A stretch of 41,734 nucleotides of DNA from a virus, in IMG/VR virus record IMGVR_UViG_3300009537_000055, positions 1-41,734 of that record; one strand, given 5' to 3'. The notes beneath the pieces are model-generated. The model was not told where the DNA came from and searched no databases. It was given only the letters and a program-made list of their open reading frames with translations. Every line of letters begins with the position of its first letter. Positions within the stretch are counted from its first letter, which is position 1. This document shows, one piece after another, positions 1 to 8,474 of this stretch. Made by a program: the position numbers and the translations under genes.

Positions 1-1
1 G

Positions 2-3000
2 GCAATAACAGTAACAACAACAGGAACAGTTATCACAGGGGGTGCAAGAGTAGTAGTAAGAACTTCTAGTGGTATACCTTATGTTGTAGTAAATGATGGG
101 GGAGATATTGACGTATATAAAGGAAATGGGACTACTCCCACTTCTTTTTCAAGTAATGGTACAGGCCCAAGTAACGCTAGATATGGTCACGCTTCGGCTG
201 CCATAGACTCTTCAGATATAATTCACATAGCTTATTACGACTCGAATGGTAAAAACTCAGCATTAAGATATGTAACTTATGTAACTTCAAGTGATTCTTT
301 TTCAGGTGATGTGTCAGCCCAAAATATAGGTGGAGATACTCCAACTGCTCCAGGAACAGCTATAGCAATAGATTCAAATGACATACCTCATATTGCATGG
401 ATTGATTCTGATTCAAATATGGGTGGTAACTATGACACTGTTTACTATACAAATAGAGTTGGTGGAAGTTGGAATACAGCAGTAGAAATAGAGGGTGTAA
501 CAGCGTTAAAAGTCTGTAAAGGTATAGATATAGCAATAGATGCAGATAATTTACCTGTAATTGCTTATTTTAACGATTCAGATAATGTTATTGGAACTGC
601 CCAGGGTGGTGCTAACAATGCTACTTCTTTTACTCTGTTTGACATTTCTACTAGTTCAACTAACTTTGTTTCAATTGCAGTTGATTCCAATGGAAATCAT
701 AACGTTGTTTATGAGGGTGGAATCGGAGATGCTGATCAATATATAAGAAAACATAACTATGGAGATGATTGGGACACTGAAGCTGGTGGGAATGGTTGGC
801 AAACTGAAGAAACAGTTACTACAACTATAAACCAAACAGGACATCCAAAAGGCTTAACAATAGATGGCACTGACAGATATTTCTTCATGGAAGATACTGT
901 TAACAGTGATACAGCTTATTGGAAAAGTTCTAATTATGGAACCTGGGGAACGGTACAAACATTAGATACAGGCACTTACCAAGACGTTAAATCTAAATGG
1001 GCATTCTGGGTAGATAATGATAGTGGGGGGAGTCTTTGGTCGACGACTTATTATTTTAACGATTCAACTCCATTGGATAACGATGGGGCATGGACAGATG
1101 ATGCTTTAGCCTTTAATGGAAGCACTGCCAATTATGCAGCTTCTTCAACTTCTGGCACAGAAACAACTAACGAACTACATGGGAGCGGGACAAACGCTCC
1201 AGCAAGCGGTGAAACAGTTGTTGGAGTACTAGTTAGTGCATATACGGCCTCTGATAATATTAATGGAAATGTAGTAGTTGAGGTTTGGACATCTGGTAAG
1301 GGTGAAAAGCTTGGCACTATAAATTGTGATTCTGGTGGTGACGTAACTAGCCCTGTTTGGACAAACCTGACATTGACAACTCCAAGCGGTGGATGGACAT
1401 GGAGTGTTCTTCAAAATCTAGAGGCCATAATTTATTTATCAAGTGCAACCGCCGCAAGAGTGTATAAGGTTCAATTTGAGGCAAGGACATCTTCAACAGA
1501 ACTAGACTACGCTTTCTCAGATGGTACAGACATATACTTTGGAACACTTGATATAATTACCACTTCTTTTTCTCCATCATTAAGTCCATCCATATCTCCA
1601 TCTATCTCCCCTTCAATATCTCCTTCTATAAGCCCTTCTGCTGCGCCTGGATCTTTTTCACCATCAATTTCTCCATCTCTTTCACCTAGTATTAGCCCAT
1701 CAATATCTCCTTCTATTTCACCAAGCATAAGTCCATCTATTAGTCCTTCTATTTCTCCAAGTATTTCACCTAGTATTTCTCCCTCTATTAGTCCATCTTT
1801 GTCTCCGTCTCTATCGCCTTCTATTTCTCCTTCTGTTTCACCATCAGTTTCTTTGAGTCCTTCTTTAAGTCCGTCATTAAGTCCTAGTATTTCTCCTTCT
1901 ATTAGTCCGTCTTTATCCCCTTCTATTAGTCCGTCCCTTTCACCATCCTTGAGTCCTTCTTTATCCCCATCAGTAAGTCCTAGTGTTAGTTTAAGCCCTT
2001 CCCTTAGCCCGTCAATTAGTCCGAGTATTTCACCATCTATATCACCATCGCTATCTCCTTCACTTTCTCCATCAATTAGCCCAAGTGTGTCACCGTCAGT
2101 TTCGTTAAGTCCGTCTCTGTCCCCATCCATCAGTCCTTCTATTTCTCCGTCAATATCGCCGTCACTAAGTCCTTCTCTGAGTCCATCTCTGAGTCCATCT
2201 ATTTCACCTAGTATTTCACCTTCAGTAAGCCCTAGTGTGTCTTTGAGTCCATCTTTAAGCCCATCTCTATCTCCTTCGTTAAGCCCTTCTATTAGTCCAA
2301 GTGTCAGTCCTAGTGTCAGCCTTTCTCCATCTTTAAGCCCATCTTTGTCACCCAGTTTGAGCCCTTCTATCTCGCCTTCTCTATCTCCTTCCCTTTCGCC
2401 CTCTCTGTCTCCGTCCTTGAGCCCATCTATAAGTCCAAGTGTGTCACCATCAGTGTCACTAAGTCCAAGCATTTCACCATCTCTTAGTCCTTCTATTTCC
2501 CCATCATTGTCTCCTAGTCTAAGTCCTTCTTTATCACCAAGCTTGTCGCCAAGTTTATCACCGTCTATTAGTCCTTCGGTGTCACCATCGGTTTCACTAT
2601 CCCCCTCCCTAAGCCCATCTTTGTCACCGTCACTATCCCCCTCGTTATCGCCCAGTCTTTCACCTTCGATCTCTCCTTCAGTAAGTCCTAGTGTCAGCTT
2701 GTCTCCATCCTTGAGTCCAAGTATTAGTCCTTCCTTGTCGCCATCTCTTTCACCAAGTATTTCACCGAGTATTAGTCCATCTCTGTCACCTAGCTTGAGT
2801 CCTTCTATTTCTCCCTCTGTATCACCAAGTGTGTCACTTTCACCATCTCTTAGTCCTTCCCTTAGCCCCTCTCTCAGTCCATCGTTAAGTCCTAGTGTGT
2901 CGCCATCTGTTTCTTTATCACCTTCTTTAAGCCCATCACTATCACCATCTCTGTCACCAAGCATTTCACCATCTGTATCACCTAGTGTTTCTCTATCACC

Positions 3001-6000
3001 ATCATTATCCCCATCACTTAGTCCATCAATAAGTCCAAGCATTAGTCCATCTCTAAGTCCAAGTATCAGTCCTTCTATTAGCCCATCACTTTCACCGTCA
3101 TTATCACCAAGCTTGTCACCATCTATTAGTCCAAGTGTTTCTCCTTCAGTGTCACTATCACCTTCACTGAGTCCGTCTATATCACCATCTCTAAGTCCAT
3201 CAATATCGCCATCTGTTAGCCCTAGTGTTTCATTGTCACCATCTCTTTCTCCGTCCTTGTCACCTTCACTTTCACCTAGTATCAGCCCTTCAGTATCACC
3301 ATCCGTCTCTTTGTCACCCTCTATTAGCCCATCGCTTTCACCTTCGTTATCGCCTAGCTTGAGTCCATCTTTAAGTCCATCACTATCACCGTCTATTAGT
3401 CCATCACTATCACCGTCTTTGTCTCCATCTGTCTCACCAAGTGTGAGTTTGAGTCCGTCTATATCACCCAGTCTTTCTCCTTCACTTAGCCCATCTATAT
3501 CACCGTCCGTGTCACCTTCGGTTTCTTTAAGCCCATCAATTAGCCCATCCTTGAGTCCATCAATATCACCATCTGTGTCACCTAGTGAAGGTGTTTCTTT
3601 TAGTCCGTCTCTATCACCATCTATTAGCCCTTCTCTTTCTCCTAGTCTTTCGCCATCCCTATCCCCCTCTGTGTCGCCGAGTGTATCTTTGTCACCATCT
3701 ATCAGTCCAAGTTTAAGTCCATCATTGTCGCCTTCTATTTCACCAAGTGTTTCACCTTCTGTATCACTTAGTCCATCTTTATCACCGTCCCTGTCACCTT
3801 CTATTTCTCCTTCTCTATCACCTAGCCTTAGTCCTTCCCTAAGCCCAAGCTTGTCTCCTTCCCTTAGTCCGTCTATTAGTCCTTCTGTTAGTCCAAGCGT
3901 ATCTTTAAGTCCCAGTTTGTCTCCTTCATTGTCCCCGTCGCTTTCCCCTAGCATAAGTCCATCAGTATCACCAAGTGTTTCTTTAAGCCCATCGTTGTCA
4001 CCTTCTTTGTCACCATCTTTGTCACCCAGTTTAAGTCCCTCTCTATCTCCTTCACTTAGTCCGTCACTAAGCCCGAGCATTAGTCCTAGCATATCGCCAT
4101 CTGTGTCACCATCAGTATCTTTGAGCCCGTCTCTGAGTCCATCATTAAGTCCCAGTTTGTCACCTTCTATTTCACCATCGGTATCGCCATCAGTCTCTTT
4201 GTCTCCATCATTAAGTCCAAGTCTCTCACCAAGTATTTCACCTAGCCTTAGTCCATCAATTTCACCTAGTTTGAGCCCTAGTCTTAGCCCTTCACTCTCT
4301 CCTTCCATCTCGCCGAGTGTTAGCCCAAGTGTAAGTCTAAGTCCATCGTTGTCTCCTTCTCTGAGTCCGTCTCTTAGCCCATCTATTTCGCCGAGTTTAA
4401 GCCCTTCTCTATCTCCCTCTTTGTCTCCATCACTTAGTCCATCTATTAGTCCGTCAGTCTCACCATCTGTCTCACTCAGTCCTTCCTTATCGCCATCTTT
4501 AAGCCCAAGTCTAAGCCCTTCTATTTCACCATCGGTATCTCCCTCTGTATCCTTGTCGCCATCACTGTCACCGAGTTTAAGTCCATCTTTGAGCCCAAGT
4601 ATCTCACCGTCAGTCTCACCAAGTGTAAGTCTTTCACCTTCCATTTCTCCGTCCCTATCTCCTTCCTTGAGTCCTTCGGTATCACCGAGTTTAAGTCCAT
4701 CTTTGAGTCCTTCTCTGAGCCCAAGTATTTCTCCGTCTATTAGCCCCTCAATATCACCGTCGCTATCTCCTTCCTTGTCACCAAGTTTGAGTCCTAGTAT
4801 CTCGCCATCTGTTAGCCCAAGTGTGTCCCTATCACCGTCACTGTCTCCATCCCTTTCGCCCAGCTTATCTCCTTCTATTTCTCCAAGTGTCAGCCCTAGC
4901 GTATCTCTTAGTCCTTCTCTAAGTCCTTCACTGTCGCCTAGTTTAAGTCCTTCTCTTTCACCCTCTGTGTCGCCAAGTGTTAGCCTCTCGCCCAGTCTTT
5001 CACCGTCACTGAGTCCTAGCTTGTCACCTTCAGTGAGTCCTAGTTTGTCGCCAAGCATAAGCCCATCACTGTCACCATCCATATCTCCTTCATCTGACCC
5101 ATTAGTTATGGATATTTTAGTTGTTGGTGGTGGTGGAGGCGGTGGTAGCTGGGGTGGCGGTGGTGGTGCTGGAGGAATGAAAGATGAGACTTCCGTATCG
5201 GTTGCTGTTGATAGTTATTCGGTAACTGTTGGCACAGGTGGTGCTGGTGGATCTGGTGCTGGTAGTGGTAGTGATGGTGGAAGTTCTGCTGCCGGGGCAT
5301 TAGTTACTGTTTCAGGCGGCGGTGGTGGTGGTGGATCCAGTGCTGTTGGTCGTGATGGAGGTTCTGCTGGCGGTGGTGGCGGTAGTGCCTCGTCTCAAGT
5401 GGGTGGAACTGGAGTAGGAGGAGAAGGAAATGATGGCGGAGACAACTATCCTACGGCTGCATCTAGAACCGCTATGGGTGGAGGAGGAGGAAAAAGTGCG
5501 GTTGGACAAAATGGAAGTTCTACCAAGGGTGGTGATGGTGGTGATGGAACCTCAAGTAGTATTACCGGTAGTGCCGTTACCTATGCCGGTGGCGGTGGCG
5601 GTGGGGCTGATGGTAGAGAACCGATGACTGGTGGAGCTGGTGGTACTGGTGGTGGAACGGATGGCACAATTGGTGCTAATGCTAATAACGCCACAGATGG
5701 GCTTGGAGGAGGAGGAGGAGGGGGAGGATATACAACCGGTTATGGAACCGGTGGAGACGGAGGGAACGGAGTAGTTATATTTAGATATCTAACCGCCTCT
5801 TATGGAATTTGTACTGGTGGATCTAAAGAAACAGATGGAGATTATACCGTTCATACTTTCACAAGTAACGGAACTTTTGTCGCAGCAGCTCCAGGTTCCT
5901 TTTCCCCCAGCATTTCCCCAAGTTTAAGCCCCTCGGCGAGTCCGAGTGTATCGCCATCAGTATCGTTGTCCCCTAGTGTATCGCCATCTATTAGCCCTTC

Positions 6001-6478
6001 GTTGTCACCATCAACATCACCAAGTTTGTCACCTAGTGTTTCACCAAGTATTAGTCCATCAATTTCACCTAGTCTGTCACCTTCTTTGTCACCTAGTGTT
6101 TCACCAAGTTTGTCACCTAGTGTTTCACCAAGTGTCTCTCTTAGTCCCTCTTTATCACCTTCTTTGAGTCTAAGCGCTTCACCATCTGTTTCACCAAGTG
6201 CGAGTCCTTCTCTGTCTCCATCACTCTCGCCAAGCCTGTCGCCATCTGTGAGTCCTTCGTCATCTCTTAGTCCCTCCATTTCGCCTTCTGTTAGCCCTAG
6301 TGCGTCAATTTCACCATCAATCAGTCCATCTGCCTCACCCTCAGTTAGCCCATTACCTTGGACACCGAAACCAAAAATAAGCTCATCATGGACACCTAAA
6401 AGTAAAACAAGTAGTTCTTGGACACCAAAAAGCAAAGGTAGCAACATCTGGACACCTAAACCAAAAGAAAATGTATGA
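2..6478 (+). CDS. Giant Ser-Pro-rich phage fibre/adhesin (5' end missing)
   Basis: The frame is open from base 2, so the true start lies upstream; the GTG at 311 is internal. At least 2,158 residues are present. Order: (i) nt 2 to about 1560, a beta-propeller-like region with recurring motifs such as IDSNDIPHIAWIDSD and IDADNLPVIAYFNDSD, spaced as in blade repeats; (ii) nt 1571-5092, almost pure Ser-Pro-Ser-x where x is Leu, Ile or Val; (iii) nt about 5106-5790, a glycine-rich domain beginning MDILVVGGGG and ending GVVIFRYL, typical of phage tail-fibre glycine-rich domains; (iv) nt 5903-6352, a second Ser-Pro tract; (v) four ten-residue repeats beginning WTPK at the C-terminus. It lies just before the lysis cassette, which suits a late fibre gene. 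The role as an extended surface fibre or adhesin is inferred from composition and the Gly-rich domain; the host receptor is unknown. Confidence 0.75.
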   Translation, partial: AITVTTTGTVITGGARVVVRTSSGIPYVVVNDGGDIDVYKGNGTTPTSFSSNGTGPSNARYGHASAAIDSSDIIHIAYYDSNGKNSALRYVTYVTSSDSFSGDVSAQNIGGDTPTAPGTAIAIDSNDIPHIAWIDSDSNMGGNYDTVYYTNRVGGSWNTAVEIEGVTALKVCKGIDIAIDADNLPVIAYFNDSDNVIGTAQGGANNATSFTLFDISTSSTNFVSIAVDSNGNHNVVYEGGIGDADQYIRKHNYGDDWDTEAGGNGWQTEETVTTTINQTGHPKGLTIDGTDRYFFMEDTVNSDTAYWKSSNYGTWGTVQTLDTGTYQDVKSKWAFWVDNDSGGSLWSTTYYFNDSTPLDNDGAWTDDALAFNGSTANYAASSTSGTETTNELHGSGTNAPASGETVVGVLVSAYTASDNINGNVVVEVWTSGKGEKLGTINCDSGGDVTSPVWTNLTLTTPSGGWTWSVLQNLEAIIYLSSATAARVYKVQFEARTSSTELDYAFSDGTDIYFGTLDIITTSFSPSLSPSISPSISPSISPSISPSAAPGSFSPSISPSLSPSISPSISPSISPSISPSISPSISPSISPSISPSISPSLSPSLSPSISPSVSPSVSLSPSLSPSLSPSISPSISPSLSPSISPSLSPSLSPSLSPSVSPSVSLSPSLSPSISPSISPSISPSLSPSLSPSISPSVSPSVSLSPSLSPSISPSISPSISPSLSPSLSPSLSPSISPSISPSVSPSVSLSPSLSPSLSPSLSPSISPSVSPSVSLSPSLSPSLSPSLSPSISPSLSPSLSPSLSPSLSPSISPSVSPSVSLSPSISPSLSPSISPSLSPSLSPSLSPSLSPSLSPSISPSVSPSVSLSPSLSPSLSPSLSPSLSPSLSPSISPSVSPSVSLSPSLSPSISPSLSPSLSPSISPSISPSLSPSLSPSISPSVSPSVSLSPSLSPSLSPSLSPSLSPSVSPSVSLSPSLSPSLSPSLSPSISPSVSPSVSLSPSLSPSLSPSISPSISPSLSPSISPSISPSLSPSLSPSLSPSISPSVSPSVSLSPSLSPSISPSLSPSISPSVSPSVSLSPSLSPSLSPSLSPSISPSVSPSVSLSPSISPSLSPSLSPSLSPSLSPSLSPSISPSLSPSLSPSVSPSVSLSPSISPSLSPSLSPSISPSVSPSVSLSPSISPSLSPSISPSVSPSEGVSFSPSLSPSISPSLSPSLSPSLSPSVSPSVSLSPSISPSLSPSLSPSISPSVSPSVSLSPSLSPSLSPSISPSLSPSLSPSLSPSLSPSLSPSISPSVSPSVSLSPSLSPSLSPSLSPSISPSVSPSVSLSPSLSPSLSPSLSPSLSPSLSPSLSPSLSPSISPSISPSVSPSVSLSPSLSPSLSPSLSPSISPSVSPSVSLSPSLSPSLSPSISPSLSPSISPSLSPSLSPSLSPSISPSVSPSVSLSPSLSPSLSPSLSPSISPSLSPSLSPSLSPSLSPSISPSVSPSVSLSPSLSPSLSPSLSPSISPSVSPSVSLSPSLSPSLSPSLSPSISPSVSPSVSLSPSISPSLSPSLSPSVSPSLSPSLSPSLSPSISPSISPSISPSLSPSLSPSLSPSISPSVSPSVSLSPSLSPSLSPSLSPSISPSVSPSVSLSPSLSPSLSPSLSPSLSPSVSPSVSLSPSLSPSLSPSLSPSVSPSLSPSISPSLSPSISPSSDPLVMDILVVGGGGGGGSWGGGGGAGGMKDETSVSVAVDSYSVTVGTGGAGGSGAGSGSDGGSSAAGALVTVSGGGGGGGSSAVGRDGGSAGGGGGSASSQVGGTGVGGEGNDGGDNYPTAASRTAMGGGGGKSAVGQNGSSTKGGDGGDGTSSSITGSAVTYAGGGGGGADGREPMTGGAGGTGGGTDGTIGANANNATDGLGGGGGGGGYTTGYGTGGDGGNGVVIFRYLTASYGICTGGSKETDGDYTVHTFTSNGTFVAAAPGSFSPSISPSLSPSASPSVSPSVSLSPSVSPSISPSLSPSTSPSLSPSVSPSISPSISPSLSPSLSPSVSPSLSPSVSPSVSLSPSLSPSLSLSASPSVSPSASPSLSPSLSPSLSPSVSPSSSLSPSISPSVSPSASISPSISPSASPSVSPLPWTPKPKISSSWTPKSKTSSSWTPKSKGSNIWTPKPKENV
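1571..5092 (+). repeat. Main (Ser-Pro-Ser-x)n coding repeat tract
   Basis: About 1,174 codons read as tetrads SPSx. The variable residue is almost only Leu, Ile or Val. Val is nearly confined to the two tetrads that precede a two-residue SL insertion (pattern SVSPSVSLSPS), which I counted about 29 times by hand and which shifts the tetrad phase by two residues. The tract is interrupted near 1637-1660 (AAPGSF) and near 3590 (EGVSF). All six serine codons are intermixed, so the DNA repeat is far less regular than the protein repeat. Confidence 0.9.
5903..6352 (+). repeat. Second Ser-Pro coding repeat tract
   Basis: About 150 codons of SPSx repeats follow the glycine-rich domain. The variable position also takes Ala, Thr and Ser here, unlike the main tract. 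The tract starts with AAPGSFSPSISPSLSPS, the same string that restarts the main tract near 1637, which points to a duplication. Parts near 6040-6135 are also repeated at the DNA level. Confidence 0.85.
6358..6475 (+). repeat. Four C-terminal WTPK repeats
   Basis: A 30-nt unit is repeated four times, the last one cut short by the stop codon. Each encodes WTPK[P/S]K followed by a Ser/Asn-rich linker. Repeated tryptophan-bearing basic motifs at the extreme C-terminus could be an attachment or cell-wall-binding tail; this is inference. Confidence 0.8.
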
Positions 6479-6518
6479 TTTTATTATGGAAAAATTAGTT
6501 AACAAAAAAGAAACTTGT

Positions 6519-6524
6519 TATAAT
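6519..6524 (+). promoter_or_regulatory. Candidate -10 box for the lysis cassette
   Basis: TATAAT lies 9 nt before the ATG at 6534, and no Shine-Dalgarno sequence intervenes. A start about 7 nt after the box would leave a leader of only about 2 nt. A -35-like TTAACA at 6499-6504 has too short a spacer (14 nt), so the promoter call is moderate. Confidence 0.5.
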
Positions 6525-6533
6525 GATTGAGAC

Positions 6534-6746
6534 ATGTCTAAAGAAAAAAATAATAGAGATGATATAGAAGAATTGAAAGACATGTTGAAAGAAATTTATG
6601 TAAAAAATTATGAATTATCTGAATCACAAAAAAGGCTTGTCTCTAAAAATATGCAGTTAGAAAGAAATCAAGAAGAAATTAAAAATTTGATGATAAAAGA
6701 ATTGAAAAATATCAAAAACCAATTGAAATCTATAAGAAATATATGA
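6534..6746 (+). CDS. Small coiled-coil protein, first gene of the lysis cassette
   Basis: 70 residues, highly charged (Lys, Glu, Asn) and predicted by eye to be almost entirely helical with heptad-like spacing of Leu/Ile/Met. It has no signal peptide or membrane segment. Its stop overlaps the start of the next gene in an ATGA junction (6743-6746), so the two are translationally coupled. The next gene is XhlA-like, so this may be a cytoplasmic partner in lysis control, but no family is recognised. The start is supported by the TATAAT 9 nt upstream. Confidence 0.65.
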   Translation: MSKEKNNRDDIEELKDMLKEIYVKNYELSESQKRLVSKNMQLERNQEEIKNLMIKELKNIKNQLKSIRNI

Positions 6747-6958
6747 CAAATAAAAATCATGATAAATGGATGGGAGAAGTGACAACAACTCTTACGTATA
6801 TAAAGAAAGAAATCGACGAAATAAAAAAGATTACTGAAAGTAACCGAAATGATATAGAGGATTTGAGAATAAAGGTTGCTCAGATGATAGCTTATTCATC
6901 TGGTGCGGGAGCTGTTGCGGGACTTGTTGGATCCATAGTAATGGGAATTGTTCAATAA
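6743..6958 (+). CDS. XhlA-like coiled-coil/transmembrane lysis protein
   Basis: 71 residues. The first 48 or so form a charged coiled coil (IKKEIDEIKKITESNRNDI). Residues about 50-71 are a single hydrophobic, Gly/Ala-rich membrane segment reaching the C-terminus. This layout (cytosolic coiled coil plus one C-terminal membrane helix) matches XhlA-type hemolysin/holin accessory proteins and many small proteins next to phage endolysins. It overlaps the previous gene by ATGA and is followed 16 nt later by the endolysin. The role in membrane permeabilisation is inferred from topology and neighbours. Confidence 0.6.
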   Translation: MTNKNHDKWMGEVTTTLTYIKKEIDEIKKITESNRNDIEDLRIKVAQMIAYSSGAGAVAGLVGSIVMGIVQ

Positions 6959-6962
6959 ATGA

Positions 6963-6968
6963 TATAAT
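6963..6968 (+). promoter_or_regulatory. -10 box giving a predicted leaderless endolysin mRNA
   Basis: TATAAT with 5 nt to the ATG at 6974. There is no Shine-Dalgarno sequence and no clear -35. Transcription would begin at or next to the start codon. Confidence 0.5.
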
Positions 6969-6973
6969 AGATT

Positions 6974-7828
6974 ATGATAAAGGTATTTAATTCACCTTTC
7001 AATATTACACAAAAATTCGGCATAAACCCACAAATCTATAAAAAGTGGGGATTGAATGGTCATGAAGGTTTAGACCTTGTGCCAACAACTTCAGATTGGA
7101 CTGTATTTTCTCTCCCCTATAAAGGAAAAGTGGTAAAAGATGTTGACATGAAAGAGAAAGGTGGCAACTATGGCAATCACACAACTATATGGTATCCAGA
7201 CATAGAAGAAGCCTGGATGTATATTCACTTATCAAGTAATAAGGTGTACGAAGGCCAAGAAATTGATCCTTCTACAAATATAGGGACAATGGGGGCTACG
7301 GGAAACACTACGGGGGCACACTTGCATCTTAATAGATTCAAAGTGGACGCTAGAGGTTATAGACTCAATAAAACTAATGGATTTTTGGGCGGCATTGATC
7401 CATTAACGTTTCTTCAAAAAGACATAGGTTTGCCCGTAGAAGAACAAGAAGATGAATATAAATTAAAAGGCATTAAAATACTTGATGAATATCGTAATGT
7501 AAGAAAGGCGGGACCAGAAGGAAATTGGGAAGGATATGCAAATGCAATTATCGGTAGCGACAGAGACATAATAGAATTAACAGCAAAAGTAGCTGAAAAT
7601 GATTTAAACCGAGAAGAACTCGAGAACTCATATAAAGAGGAACTTGATATAGCTAAAAAAGAGTTAAAAAACACCTATGACACGGATAAAAAGATTTTAG
7701 AATCAGTCTGGCAGAGGAAGGTAGAGAGTGCTAAGGTGGATGTCCTTAAAAAGTCTAGTTATTCGACATTGGTGAACGCATTTTTTAGTAAACTATTTAA
7801 AAAGGGAGGTGAAAACAAAAATGATTAA
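6974..7828 (+). CDS. M23-family peptidoglycan endopeptidase (endolysin)
   Basis: 284 residues. The N-terminal half is an M23/LytM-type zinc metallopeptidase: HEGLD gives His30 and Asp34, YIHLSS gives His85, and GAHLHLN gives His116 and His118 of the HxH motif. These are the expected zinc ligands and catalytic His, so the enzyme should cut peptide cross-bridges of the host wall. Residues about 190-265 are a Lys/Glu-rich coiled coil, perhaps for oligomerisation or wall contact. No signal peptide is visible, so release would depend on the holin-like proteins on either side. The last codons overlap the start of the downstream holin-like gene by 8 nt. Confidence 0.85.
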   Translation: MIKVFNSPFNITQKFGINPQIYKKWGLNGHEGLDLVPTTSDWTVFSLPYKGKVVKDVDMKEKGGNYGNHTTIWYPDIEEAWMYIHLSSNKVYEGQEIDPSTNIGTMGATGNTTGAHLHLNRFKVDARGYRLNKTNGFLGGIDPLTFLQKDIGLPVEEQEDEYKLKGIKILDEYRNVRKAGPEGNWEGYANAIIGSDRDIIELTAKVAENDLNREELENSYKEELDIAKKELKNTYDTDKKILESVWQRKVESAKVDVLKKSSYSTLVNAFFSKLFKKGGENKND

Positions 7829-8057
7829 CACACCTGTAGGTTTTGTCGGTGCTATCGCTGCTATTAATATTTTTATGCAGATCCTAAAAAGTATTGACAA
7901 AAAACAAAAACTTAACAGATTTTACCCACTCTTTGCAGAAATTGCCGGAGTTGGTGTAGGACTGGCAGTAGGACTTGACTGGTTTGAAAGCCTATTTGTT
8001 GGAGCCTCAGCCATGGGAATTTACCGTGGAGCTAAGGTTTCTTTAAAGAAGGAATAA
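7821..8057 (+). CDS. Holin-like small membrane protein
   Basis: 78 residues with two hydrophobic stretches (about residues 6-23 and 41-70), a basic loop (KSIDKKQKLNRF) between them and a Lys-rich C-terminus. Size, topology and position right after the M23 endolysin fit a holin. I chose the ATG at 7821 over the GTG at 7809 because GGGAGGTG at 7804-7811 lies at normal Shine-Dalgarno distance from it. The start overlaps the endolysin stop by 8 nt. The 3' end overlaps the convergent gene on the other strand by 26 nt. Confidence 0.65.
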   Translation: MINTPVGFVGAIAAINIFMQILKSIDKKQKLNRFYPLFAEIAGVGVGLAVGLDWFESLFVGASAMGIYRGAKVSLKKE

Positions 8058-8382
8058 CCCTTCTGTCACAATCCCACAATCTATTTCCAGGGAGATTTTT
8101 TAGTTTTCTCCATCCATGGAATTCTACTGTATTCCCGGCTTGAAGCCACACTTTATAAGAGTCAAGAGCTTGAGCCTTTTTTATCCTGGCAGCAAGATTT
8201 GAACCAGATGTTGTTTGTACTCCAAGTACTCCTTTTTTATTAGGATGGATAGCACAAACATCAATCCAGCCAAACAAGTCTTGTCTAACTTTTATATAAG
8301 AATTAAATTTCTCTGCGATTGCCACCGTGTATCCCTCTTTGCGCAATAAAGCTAATGTTCGTTGTGTGGGTTTACTTGCCAT
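8032..8382 (-). CDS. PD-(D/E)XK-like small phage nuclease
   Basis: 116 residues. The core DLFGWIDVCAIHPNK followed by GVLGVQTTSGSN resembles a degenerate PD-(D/E)XK site (Asp41, then Gln56-x-Thr58) seen in small phage VRR-NUC/resolvase-like proteins; the downstream WLQAGNTVEFHGWRKL also fits these. It may act in recombination or DNA repair, but the canonical Lys is not obvious, so activity is unsure. It is the last gene of the minus-strand early operon, with its own TATAAT 5 nt before the ATG, and runs convergently 26 nt into the holin-like gene. Confidence 0.55.
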   Translation of the reverse strand: MASKPTQRTLALLRKEGYTVAIAEKFNSYIKVRQDLFGWIDVCAIHPNKKGVLGVQTTSGSNLAARIKKAQALDSYKVWLQAGNTVEFHGWRKLKNLPGNRLWDCDRRVIPSLKKP

Positions 8383-8387
8383 GCTAT

Positions 8388-8393
8388 ATTATA
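8388..8393 (-). promoter_or_regulatory. -10 box giving a predicted leaderless mRNA for the small nuclease
   Basis: On the minus strand TATAAT is followed by 5 nt and then the ATG at 8382. No Shine-Dalgarno sequence is present. It sits inside a wider inverted repeat: GATGGGAGTA at 8397-8406 against TACTCCCATC at 8480-8489. Confidence 0.5.
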
Positions 8394-8474
8394 TCTGATG
8401 GGAGTAGTAACCAATAATTGAAAAGTGGGTAATGCCCCTAAAAAGGTGCAATATCAATACATAAAACCAAGGAT

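Noticed and set aside
1507-5082. Minus-strand open frame of 1,191 codons reading as GDxDGL/LG-type repeats, superficially like a calcium-binding protein
   Set aside because: It is the exact antisense of the Ser-Pro tract. The codons used there cannot form stops in that antisense frame, so the length is an artefact. The same holds for 5851-6447 and 34015-34245.
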